Shown: one piece after another, positions 25,326 through 32,540 of the stretch
How positions within the stretch are numbered: position 1 is the first letter of the stretch
Layout: the number at the start of each line of letters is the position of its first letter
Assembly (NCBI GenBank): GCA_035515075.1
Contig: DATJBZ010000037.1
Coordinates: forward strand, 62,001 to 126,000
Source: Moheibacter sp035515075
GTDB taxonomy: Bacteria; Bacteroidota; Bacteroidia; Flavobacteriales; Weeksellaceae
Reading direction: 5' to 3'
Length of the DNA stretch: 64,000 nucleotides
Notes under the pieces: generated by a model
Database searches by the model: none
Seen by the model: only the letters and a program-made list of their open reading frames with translations
What the model was told of the DNA's origin: nothing
Program-made: the position numbers and the translations under genes

Positions 25326-26348
25326 TTACTGAATCCCTTTGGCTTCTAACCAACGGCGGTATTTGGCGGCATTTTTTTGGTGTTCTGCATAGCTGTTGGT
25401 GAAGCTGTGGTAACCGGGACGGTCAGGATCTGCACAGAAAAATACAAAAGGATGTTGCTCGGGTTGGAGCACCGCATCTACCGCAGTCAAATTGGGCAAA
25501 CAGATGGGCGCAGGCGGCAAACCATGGACTTTGTAGGTGTTGTATGCAGAAGGTGTTGCCAAATGACCAAAACGCACCCGTTGAATTTGGTGGTTGAAAC
25601 CATTTTGCATACGATAGGCGTAAATGGACGTGGGGTCGGCTTCTAATTTCATGCCTTTGGCCAAACGGTTCAGATACGCTTGGGCAACTTTGGGTTGTTC
25701 ATCGGCTTTGGACGCTTCCATTTGAACGATGGATGCCAAAGTAAAAACTTCCAATTGGGTGAAATTCATTTTCTCAGCCTGTTGTTGTCTTTTTTCTGTC
25801 CAAATTTTATCGAATTCTTTGCCCATGCGATCAGCAAATTGTTTTCCAGAAGTATTCCAGAAAAAATGATAGGTATTGGGAGAGAAAAATAATTTGACAG
25901 TTTCTTCGTCTAAATTCTGGTCTTTTTCTTTTGCCCAAGCCATGATGCCATCGACGATTTGTGCGGAGTCGGCTTCGATGTTTTTGGAAACGGAGGCTGC
26001 CAAATGAAAAATGGTCGGTTCGTTTTGGATCCTTACCCGAACTTCTTCTTGTGTACCAATGATCAATCTCTGTACGAGCGCTTTATTGGTGTCGTCTGCG
26101 TTCAATTTGTATTTTCCCGCTTTGATGTGGTTGGGATACTCTTTGAAAGTTGCGTATTTTTCAAATGATTCGACGTTTTTCAATTTGTTTTCCAAAGAAT
26201 CCAACACTTCTTGGAAGTTGGCATTGCTTCTAATATACACAAAATCATCTTGTACTACATTGTGCTTTTTCCCTTCGAAATAATGGCAACTTGTCGTCAA
26301 AAGCAAAGTACTGATCATGGCCAAAAATAGGCTGTTTTTTTTCTTCAT
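25326..26348 (-). CDS. mltG: Endolytic transglycosylase MltG, lipoprotein-type N-terminus
   Basis: 340 residues from MKKKNSLFLAM, one base after the dapF stop; a Met five codons upstream (26363) would overlap dapF. MltG cuts nascent peptidoglycan strands and sets their length. The YceG domain is clear: FTLASIVQMEASKADEQPKVA with the catalytic Glu, AYLNRLAKGMKLEADPTSIYA, and the terminal LPPAPICLP and FVFFCADPDRPGYHSFTNSYAEH. The N-terminus reads STLLLTTSC, which fits a lipobox better than the transmembrane helix that anchors MltG in E. coli. It is the second gene of the dapF-mltG unit. Confidence 0.93.
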   Translation of the reverse strand: MKKKNSLFLAMISTLLLTTSCHYFEGKKHNVVQDDFVYIRSNANFQEVLDSLENKLKNVESFEKYATFKEYPNHIKAGKYKLNADDTNKALVQRLIIGTQEEVRVRIQNEPTIFHLAASVSKNIEADSAQIVDGIMAWAKEKDQNLDEETVKLFFSPNTYHFFWNTSGKQFADRMGKEFDKIWTEKRQQQAEKMNFTQLEVFTLASIVQMEASKADEQPKVAQAYLNRLAKGMKLEADPTSIYAYRMQNGFNHQIQRVRFGHLATPSAYNTYKVHGLPPAPICLPNLTAVDAVLQPEQHPFVFFCADPDRPGYHSFTNSYAEHQKNAAKYRRWLEAKGIQ

Positions 26349-26349
26349 T

Positions 26350-27141
26350 TTATTCACTTTCATTGATATCAATTTCTCCTTTGAATACCATTTTTGCAGG
26401 CCCCGACAACCAAATGTTTTCATAATTGCCTTCGTCATTTTTCTGGAATCGAACATTCAAAAACCCGCCCAAAGTTTCAAGCGTTACTTCATTTTTGGAC
26501 AATAAATTTAATTCGTTGGCCGCAATCGCGGCAGCAGTTACGCCCGTGCCACAAGCCAAGGTTTCATCCTCGACACCACGTTCGTAGGTCCTGATTTTAA
26601 AGTGGTTTTCCGCTGTTTTTTGTACAAAATTTACATTGCTTCCTGCTTCAAAATAGGGTGCGCCATACCGAATTTTCGCGCCTTTTTCCTTGACATTGAT
26701 TTCAGCTAGATTGTCCACGAATTCAACGTGATGGGGCGAACCCGTGTTGAGGAACAGATGATCGTCAAATTGTTGGATGGATGCCACATCGCTCATTTTT
26801 AATTCAATCCTTTCTTGTTTGATGACGGCTTGATGCAAACCATCGGTGGCGATGAATGTAGTTTCATTTTCAATGAGGTTCAAATCTTGGGCAAAACGCA
26901 CAATGCATCTTCCGCCATTGCCGCACATGCTGCTTTCGTTTCCATCCGCATTGAAATACACCATGCGAAAATCAGTCTTGTCGTCTTTTTGCAATAAAAT
27001 CAAACCATCGGCGCCAATGCCAAAATGGCGGTCGCACAGTCGCTCAATCCATTGGGGTTGGATCGGGAAATTCTTGTTGCGGTCATCGATCATCACAAAA
27101 TCATTTCCTGCGCCTTGGTATTTGTAAAAGCTCAATTTCAC
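26350..27141 (-). CDS. dapF: Diaminopimelate epimerase
   Basis: 263 residues. DapF interconverts LL- and meso-diaminopimelate for lysine and peptidoglycan synthesis. The two catalytic cysteines are Cys73 in SMCGNGGRCI and Cys197 in LACGTGVTAA, and the N-terminal YQGAGNDFVMID block is intact. It is followed, after one base, by mltG, so two cell-wall genes share a message. It is divergent from the HtrA gene, with 185 bases between them. Confidence 0.97.
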   Translation of the reverse strand: MKLSFYKYQGAGNDFVMIDDRNKNFPIQPQWIERLCDRHFGIGADGLILLQKDDKTDFRMVYFNADGNESSMCGNGGRCIVRFAQDLNLIENETTFIATDGLHQAVIKQERIELKMSDVASIQQFDDHLFLNTGSPHHVEFVDNLAEINVKEKGAKIRYGAPYFEAGSNVNFVQKTAENHFKIRTYERGVEDETLACGTGVTAAAIAANELNLLSKNEVTLETLGGFLNVRFQKNDEGNYENIWLSGPAKMVFKGEIDINESE

Positions 27142-27256
27142 TTTAAAGTTTTTAACAAAATTAAGAAATTATGTCAGAGTGCATTTGTTAAAAAGTGAAC
27201 ATTTCGCCAAACTATTTCAAGAAGTGGTCTTAATTGTTAAAACGAGGTTAAAGCCC

Positions 27257-27288
27257 TTGTGAGAGTGAGCTTATTGGTATTAAATTTG
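27257..27288 (+). promoter_or_regulatory. Promoter of the HtrA protease gene
   Basis: TTG at 27257-27259 and TAAATTTG at 27281-27288, spaced by 21 nt, match the Bacteroidota consensus. The ATG is 38 bases downstream. Confidence 0.6.
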
Positions 27289-27326
27289 ACTCATCAAAAC
27301 GAATTGAACTTAAAAACAATTTACTT

Positions 27327-28820
27327 ATGAAAAAATATTTTGGATACTTGGCCGTCGGGATTTTTAGTGCGGCGTTTACGTTGGCTGGGATGAATTGGTT
27401 GAATGAAAATAGAGGAGAAGTTTCATTGATTTCGACTTCTGATACCAAGCAGGATGAAGGCAATTTTTCTTTTGTGGATTACAAGGGAAGTGTGGCTTAT
27501 ACCGCGCCTAATTTTGTGGAAGCATCGAGCAAGACCGTCAATGCGGTGGTGAGCATCATTAATTTTGCCAATCCGACACAAACCAAAAGAAGTGCGGATC
27601 CATTTGAGTTCTTTTTTGGTTTTCCGCAACAAGAGCGTGATCCAGACATGCCGAGTGGACAAGGTTCGGGGGTGATCATTTCACAAGATGGTTACATCGT
27701 GACCAACAACCACGTGATCAAAGGTTCCAATAAAATCGAAGTGGTGTTGAACAACCAACGTTCTTATATGGCGGAATTGATCGGAACGGACCCGAATACG
27801 GACATCGCTTTGTTGAAAATCGATGAGAAAGGATTGCCTTTTATCAAATTCATCGATTCTGATTTGATCAATGTAGGCGATTGGGTCTTGGCGGTTGGAA
27901 ATCCTTTTGGTTTGAATTCTACGGTGACGGCTGGAATTGTTTCTGCCAAAGGAAGAAGTATTGACATTTTGAGAAGAAATGCGAGCAATCCCATCGAATC
28001 CTTCATTCAAACAGATGCGGCAATCAATCCTGGAAACAGCGGTGGTGCTTTGGTGAATCCCAACGGAGATTTGGTGGGGATCAACACGGCGCTTTCTTCA
28101 CCGACAGGTACTTTTTCAGGCTATGGTTTTGCGGTGCCTTCCAACTTGGTGAAAAAAGTAGTAGAAGACATCAAAAAATACGGCATGGTTCAACGTGGTT
28201 ATTTGGGGATTGAAGGTATGGACTTGAATGATGAGTTGATAGTCAAAAAATACAACAAAGAGAGAGGCACCAATTTGAAAAGCCAACAAGGAATTTTGGT
28301 GAACAATGTGACAGACAAAGGTGGTGCGCAAGCTGCTGGAATTGAAAAAGGAGACATCATTATCGAAATTGATGGAAAAAAAATCACTAGTTTTGGTAAA
28401 TTGACTTTTGCAGTGGGTAGCAAATATCCAGGCGATAAAGTGGAAGTAAAGATTTTGAGAGATGGCAAAGAAAGAACTTATACCATCACTTTGAGAGACC
28501 AAAAAGGCAATGCAAAAACACGATCAATTGCTGATTTGAGTGTGGCTGAAAAATTAGGGGCGGAGTTTGAACCATTGACCGATCGTCAAAAGATTAGTTT
28601 CGGTATTGATCACGGGGTAATGGTGAAAAACCTACAACCTGGTAGTAAGTTAGCAGGAATTGGCATTGGCGAGAATTTCATTTTATTGAAAGTGAATGAC
28701 AAAGATGTGGCCTCGCAAGAAGATGTGGAGAAAATTCTTCAGAAAAACAAAGGAAAGGTTTCTGTAAGTTATGTCGATCTCTATGGTAGAATTTATACCC
28801 GAGGATTTACTTTGGACTAA
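27327..28820 (+). CDS. HtrA/DegP-type periplasmic serine protease
   Basis: 497 residues with an N-terminal membrane/signal helix (about 5-25). The chymotrypsin-like domain shows the full triad: His129 in TNNHVIKGS, Asp159 in DPNTDIALLKI and Ser238 in NPGNSGGALV. Two PDZ domains follow (about 290-385 and 415-490; the first has GYLGIEGMDLND and QAAGIEKGDIIIEI). DegP-type proteases degrade or refold damaged envelope proteins. Glycine-rich NPFGLNSTVTAGIVSAKGR marks the activation loop. It has its own promoter and terminator. Confidence 0.95.
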   Translation: MKKYFGYLAVGIFSAAFTLAGMNWLNENRGEVSLISTSDTKQDEGNFSFVDYKGSVAYTAPNFVEASSKTVNAVVSIINFANPTQTKRSADPFEFFFGFPQQERDPDMPSGQGSGVIISQDGYIVTNNHVIKGSNKIEVVLNNQRSYMAELIGTDPNTDIALLKIDEKGLPFIKFIDSDLINVGDWVLAVGNPFGLNSTVTAGIVSAKGRSIDILRRNASNPIESFIQTDAAINPGNSGGALVNPNGDLVGINTALSSPTGTFSGYGFAVPSNLVKKVVEDIKKYGMVQRGYLGIEGMDLNDELIVKKYNKERGTNLKSQQGILVNNVTDKGGAQAAGIEKGDIIIEIDGKKITSFGKLTFAVGSKYPGDKVEVKILRDGKERTYTITLRDQKGNAKTRSIADLSVAEKLGAEFEPLTDRQKISFGIDHGVMVKNLQPGSKLAGIGIGENFILLKVNDKDVASQEDVEKILQKNKGKVSVSYVDLYGRIYTRGFTLD

Positions 28821-28842
28821 CCCACATTTCAACGAATAAAAG

Positions 28843-28877
28843 AAAGGCACAAGCTTCGGTTTTGTGCCTTTTTTTTG
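28843..28877 (+). terminator. Terminator after the HtrA gene
   Basis: AAAGGCACAA pairs with TTGTGCCTTT around an 8-9-nt loop, followed by a T-run. It is 22 bases beyond the stop. Confidence 0.8.
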
Positions 28878-29023
28878 TTGAATCGAAGGACGATCCATTG
28901 ATTTGGTCCTTGTGTTTTTGGTGTAGAAATGTTGTTGGAGAATCGTTGGCTTTTTAAGCGATGATTTGGCACATTTTACTTAAATTAGCGATTCAATTTT
29001 TTAATTCAAATAAAACAAATAAA

Positions 29024-30205
29024 ATGAAAGAAGTTGTTATCGTATCAGCTGTGAGAACGCCCATCGGGTCATTTTTGGGAGGGTTGTCTTCCGTTCCTGC
29101 GACCCAATTAGGCGCCATAGCGATCAAAGGAGCTTTGGATAAAATCAATTTAGATCCTCAAACGGTTCAAGAAGTTTACATGGGCAATGTTTTGCAGGCA
29201 GGCGAAGGCCAAGCACCAGCAAGACAAGCAGCATTGGGGGCAGGAATTCCGAACACGGTTCCTTGTACAACAGTCAATAAAGTATGTGCATCTGGAATGA
29301 AAGCCTTGATGTTTGCGGCACAAGCCATCAAATGTGGCGATGCGGATGTTGTGGTTGCGGGAGGAATGGAAAGCATGTCTCAAACGCCATTTTATAGCAT
29401 GAATACCAGAACGGGAAATAAATTTGGGAATACTCAATTGATCGATGGAATTTTCCACGATGGTTTGCAAGATGCATACAGCAAAGAAGCCATGGGCGTT
29501 TCTGCGGACAAAACAGCTGAGAAACACCAAATTTCAAGAGAAGACCAAGATGCTTTTGCGATCGAATCCTATACGCGTTCTGCCGATGCTTGGAAATCGG
29601 GGAAGTTTGACAATGAGATTGTTCCAGTAAGTATTCCACAAAGAAGAGGGGAGCCGATCATCATCCAAGAGGACGAAGAGTTCAAAAATGTTCATTTGGA
29701 TAAAATTCCAGGTTTGCGTGCGGCTTTCACAAAAGACGGAACCGTCACTGCGGCCAATGCTTCTACTTTGAACGATGGTGCCTCTGCCTTGATTTTGATG
29801 TCGAAAGAAAAAGCAGAAGAATTGGGCTTAAAACCTTTGGCAAAAATCGTTGCTTATGGTGATGCGTCTCACGAACCTGAATGGTTTACGACAGCACCAG
29901 CTAAAGCAATTCCAGTTGCTTTAGGCAAAGCAGGATTGAAAGCTGAAGATGTTGACTTCTGGGAATTCAATGAAGCTTTTTCTGTTGTAGGGATTGTAAA
30001 TACCCAAATCTTGGGATTGGATCCGAAAAAAGTGAACGTCAATGGTGGTGCGGTATCTTTGGGCCATCCATTAGGAAATTCAGGATCGAGAATCTTGGTG
30101 ACTTTGATCAATGTCTTGAAACAAAACGGTGGAAAAATTGGTGGTGCTGGAATCTGTAATGGAGGAGGAGGCGCTTCTGCGATGATCATTGAAAATATTG
30201 ATTAA
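29024..30205 (+). CDS. Acetyl-CoA C-acetyltransferase (thiolase)
   Basis: 393 residues from MKEVVIVSAVRTPIG; an open frame reaching 21 codons further upstream is ignored because the family begins here. Thiolases condense two acetyl-CoA to acetoacetyl-CoA or cleave beta-ketoacyl-CoA. All three catalytic residues are in place: Cys88 (VNKVCASGMKA), His348 (SLGHPLGNSG) and Cys378 (AGICNGGGGAS). Numbering agrees closely with the biosynthetic enzyme of Zoogloea, so a biosynthetic (PhaA/AtoB-like) type is likely. No fatty-acid oxidation partner is adjacent. Confidence 0.95.
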   Translation: MKEVVIVSAVRTPIGSFLGGLSSVPATQLGAIAIKGALDKINLDPQTVQEVYMGNVLQAGEGQAPARQAALGAGIPNTVPCTTVNKVCASGMKALMFAAQAIKCGDADVVVAGGMESMSQTPFYSMNTRTGNKFGNTQLIDGIFHDGLQDAYSKEAMGVSADKTAEKHQISREDQDAFAIESYTRSADAWKSGKFDNEIVPVSIPQRRGEPIIIQEDEEFKNVHLDKIPGLRAAFTKDGTVTAANASTLNDGASALILMSKEKAEELGLKPLAKIVAYGDASHEPEWFTTAPAKAIPVALGKAGLKAEDVDFWEFNEAFSVVGIVNTQILGLDPKKVNVNGGAVSLGHPLGNSGSRILVTLINVLKQNGGKIGGAGICNGGGGASAMIIENID

Positions 30206-30229
30206 TACCTTCATCTCAATATTGAATAA

Positions 30230-30266
30230 AAAAAATCATCTTAGAAAAATTCTAAGATGATTTTTT
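30230..30266. terminator. Bidirectional terminator between thiolase and rplI
   Basis: A near-perfect stem (AATCATCTTAGAA/TTCTAAGATGATT) with a three-base loop is flanked by A- and T-runs, so it can stop transcription from both sides. Confidence 0.85.
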
Positions 30267-30285
30267 ATGTGATGGTGTTGAACCA

Positions 30286-30954
30286 TTAAGCTTCCTCAGT
30301 CGGAGTGCTTTCAGTTTCTGATGCAGTTGTTTCAACTACTTCAGTTACTTCTTCAACAACATTTTTCTTAGGGTCATTGGCATACAAAGGGTTGTCATAT
30401 TTGAATGAACTTTCCTCTACTTTGTTTGCTGCTGCCAATCTTTCCGCATCCATTCTAGCTACTTCTGCTTTTGCTTTTGCCGCTTCTTCCGCTCTTTTGA
30501 TGGATTCTTGGTCAGCGATCACTTCAAATTCGAAATCAACTTCAACCTCTCTGTGGAAACGGATTTTTGCCGTATTCATTCCCATACGTTTGATGGTATT
30601 TCCAGGGATTTTGATATTTTTTCTTTCGATGTTTACACCTGCTTTCACCAAAGCTTCAGCCAAGTCAGCATTGTTCACTGATCCAAATAATTTGGTTCCT
30701 GAACCAACTTTGGTTTCGATTTTAATTTCTAAACCTTCTAGTTTGGCTGATTTTTCTTTTGCTTCTGCGATTAGTTTTTCTTCGTCTGCTTTGCGTGCTT
30801 CCATAAGTATCGCCAAAGCTTCTCTTTCTTTTGGAGTAGCGATGATGGCTTTTCCTTGTGGAATCAAAAAGTTTCGAGCATAACCTGGTTTTACTGAAAC
30901 AATTTCAAATTCAAAACCTAAATTTTCTACATCTTGTTTTAATATAACGTCCAT
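30286..30954 (-). CDS. rplI: 50S ribosomal protein L9 with long C-terminal tail
   Basis: 222 residues. The first 148 are a normal bL9: MDVILKQDVENLG, VKPGYARNFLIPQGKA, the connecting helix (about 40-75) and the C-domain (GSGTKLFGSVNNADLAEAL). After about residue 150 comes an Ala/Glu-rich helix (ESIKRAEEAAKAKAEVAR) and an acidic Thr/Glu tail, about 70 residues more than the standard protein. Last gene of the rpsF-rpsR-rplI operon. Confidence 0.95.
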   Translation of the reverse strand: MDVILKQDVENLGFEFEIVSVKPGYARNFLIPQGKAIIATPKEREALAILMEARKADEEKLIAEAKEKSAKLEGLEIKIETKVGSGTKLFGSVNNADLAEALVKAGVNIERKNIKIPGNTIKRMGMNTAKIRFHREVEVDFEFEVIADQESIKRAEEAAKAKAEVARMDAERLAAANKVEESSFKYDNPLYANDPKKNVVEEVTEVVETTASETESTPTEEA

Positions 30955-30978
30955 TTTCTTTCTTCTTTTAGGTTTGAC

Positions 30979-31281
30979 TTATTTTAATTGATCACCAATG
31001 AATGGCATTAATGCTAAATGACGTGCGCGTTTGATTGCGGTCGCCACTTTGCGTTGGTATTTCATTGAAGTTCCTGTGTAACGACGCGGCAAAATTTTAC
31101 CTTGTTCGTTCACAAATTGCAACAAAAATGCAGGATCTTTATAATCTACATGTTTGATGCCGTATTTTTTGAAACGACAAAACTTTTTGTTGGTTTGCGT
31201 TTCGATATCCAATTGAGACAAGTAGCGGATTTCACTTTCGCCACCTTGTGCTGCTTTTTTTGCTAATTCGTCGATTGCCAT
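30979..31281 (-). CDS. rpsR: 30S ribosomal protein S18
   Basis: 100 residues. bS18 sits on the platform of the small subunit next to S6. The family core CRFKKYGIKHVDYKDPAFLLQF and GKILPRRYTGTSMKYQRKV, then IKRARHLALMPF, is complete. It has a longer N-terminus (about 30 residues with LAKKAAQGGESEIRYLSQ) than E. coli S18, as is usual in Bacteroidota. Middle gene of the rpsF operon. Confidence 0.97.
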   Translation of the reverse strand: MAIDELAKKAAQGGESEIRYLSQLDIETQTNKKFCRFKKYGIKHVDYKDPAFLLQFVNEQGKILPRRYTGTSMKYQRKVATAIKRARHLALMPFIGDQLK

Positions 31282-31292
31282 TTTTTTTAGTT

Positions 31293-31643
31293 TTAAGCGT
31301 TAGATTTTTCTGATTTTAATTTAACTCTGCGTTTTTCCGCCCAGTCGATACCGTGTTTGTCTAATTTCACAGTTAAAAATCGGATGATACGCTCGTCACG
31401 TTTGTACATCAATTCCAATGCTGAAACCAACTCATGGTTTTCGGTCTTGAATTCAATCAAATGGTAAAAGCCATTTCTTTTATTTTGAATTGGGTAAGCC
31501 AATTTTTTTAGGCCCCAATTTTCTTGTGCTACGATTTCTCCGTTGGATTCTTTCAAGAAATCTTGTACTTTTTTAACTGCTTCCTCCACCTGAGTTTCAG
31601 ATAGAACGGGAGTTAAAATGAAAACAGTTTCATAATGAGTCAT
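31293..31643 (-). CDS. rpsF: 30S ribosomal protein S6
   Basis: 116 residues. bS6 binds S18 and 16S rRNA in the platform. The fold is recognisable from MTHYETVFILTPVLSE, WGLKKLAYPIQNKRNGFYHLIEF and DERIIRFLTVKLD. It is the first gene of the operon and has a clear promoter at 31671-31701. In many bacteria the S6-S18 complex represses this message; I did not find an obvious binding hairpin in the short leader. Confidence 0.96.
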   Translation of the reverse strand: MTHYETVFILTPVLSETQVEEAVKKVQDFLKESNGEIVAQENWGLKKLAYPIQNKRNGFYHLIEFKTENHELVSALELMYKRDERIIRFLTVKLDKHGIDWAEKRRVKLKSEKSNA

Positions 31644-31670
31644 TTATATAAATTTTTGATAATTTGGATG

Positions 31671-31701
31671 CAAATGTAGTGTGTTTTTATTTGCTATCAA
31701 A
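31671..31701 (-). promoter_or_regulatory. Promoter of the rpsF-rpsR-rplI operon
   Basis: On the minus strand TTTG (31701-31698), a 19-nt spacer and TACATTTG (31678-31671) match the Bacteroidota promoter consensus exactly. The rpsF ATG is 27 bases downstream. Confidence 0.7.
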
Positions 31702-31775
31702 TTTTTCGACGATAAATTCATGAGAATTAGTCAGCAAATCGCCGTAAATTTAAATGGAATTAAAAATCGGAAGCC

Positions 31776-32228
31776 ATGAAAGCAAAGTTAATGGATTTAT
31801 TTGGATACAATACATTTTATAACCAACAATTGATACAAGCCGTCACGGCGCACTTTGATCAGTTGCCCCAAAGAGTGGAGGAAATACTCAATCACATACT
31901 GAACTCTCATCTCTTTTGGAACCGTAGGATTTTGGGGGAAACCGACATTGACCGTTGGCAGATGCATCCTTTGTCGGAACTTGCAGCACTCGATACGCGT
32001 AGCCATCAGCTGACTGCTTGGATTTTGGACCACCGTGCTTTGGAGGAAAGCATTTCATTTCAAAACTCCAAAGGAAGCATTTCTGAAGCCAGTATAGAGA
32101 CTATTTATTTTCATTTGATCAATCATGGGACTTACCATCGTGGCCAATTGGCGCTCTTGTTTCGACAAGCCAATGTAGCGCCTCTGCAGACGGATTATAT
32201 ATTCTACAAAATCCACCATGCGCAGTGA
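31776..32228 (+). CDS. DinB/YfiT-like putative metal-dependent hydrolase
   Basis: 150 residues. The DinB-like family folds as a four-helix bundle with a metal-binding His triad. Here the likely ligands are the His in ILNHILNSHLFWNRR (about residue 40) and two in FHLINHGTYHRGQL (about residues 111-121). It is related to thiol-transferases such as BstA, but the substrate is unknown. A single-gene unit, divergent from rpsF. Confidence 0.85.
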   Translation: MKAKLMDLFGYNTFYNQQLIQAVTAHFDQLPQRVEEILNHILNSHLFWNRRILGETDIDRWQMHPLSELAALDTRSHQLTAWILDHRALEESISFQNSKGSISEASIETIYFHLINHGTYHRGQLALLFRQANVAPLQTDYIFYKIHHAQ

Positions 32229-32451
32229 AATTTGATGTTTTTTTCTTGTATTTACCGAAGTATAGTCCCTTGATTCAAATGTTTAACTGTATGGATATAA
32301 AGATTCTACTTAATTTATAATGAATCTAATTTCAGTTTGGAATTCGTGTTTAAAATGCTATGGATCTGATTGTTGTGTTTTGATATTTATTTAATAGTTG
32401 CTTATAAATATGTCGTAGATCATTGTTTGTCTGTGTTTTTTTTGCTATTGA

Positions 32452-32484
32452 TTTTTGGCTAATTGCTTAAAAATGCTATGTTTG
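32452..32484 (+). promoter_or_regulatory. Promoter of the repeat-rich adhesin-like gene
   Basis: TTTTTG (ends 32457), a 19-nt spacer and TATGTTTG (32477-32484) match the consensus. The ATG is at 32541, giving a leader of about 50 nt. The rest of the 312-base gap (32229-32540) is AT-rich with no gene that I can see. Confidence 0.65.
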
Positions 32485-32540
32485 TAACTCTTATAATGCT
32501 AAAATTTAATTGTCAAGAAATTTTTAAACAATTATTATAT

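Noticed and set aside
30305..30883. A 192-codon plus-strand frame over rplI
   Set aside because: Antisense of an undoubted ribosomal gene; its Ser/Ala-rich sequence is what reverse-reading of Glu/Lys/Ala-rich coding gives.
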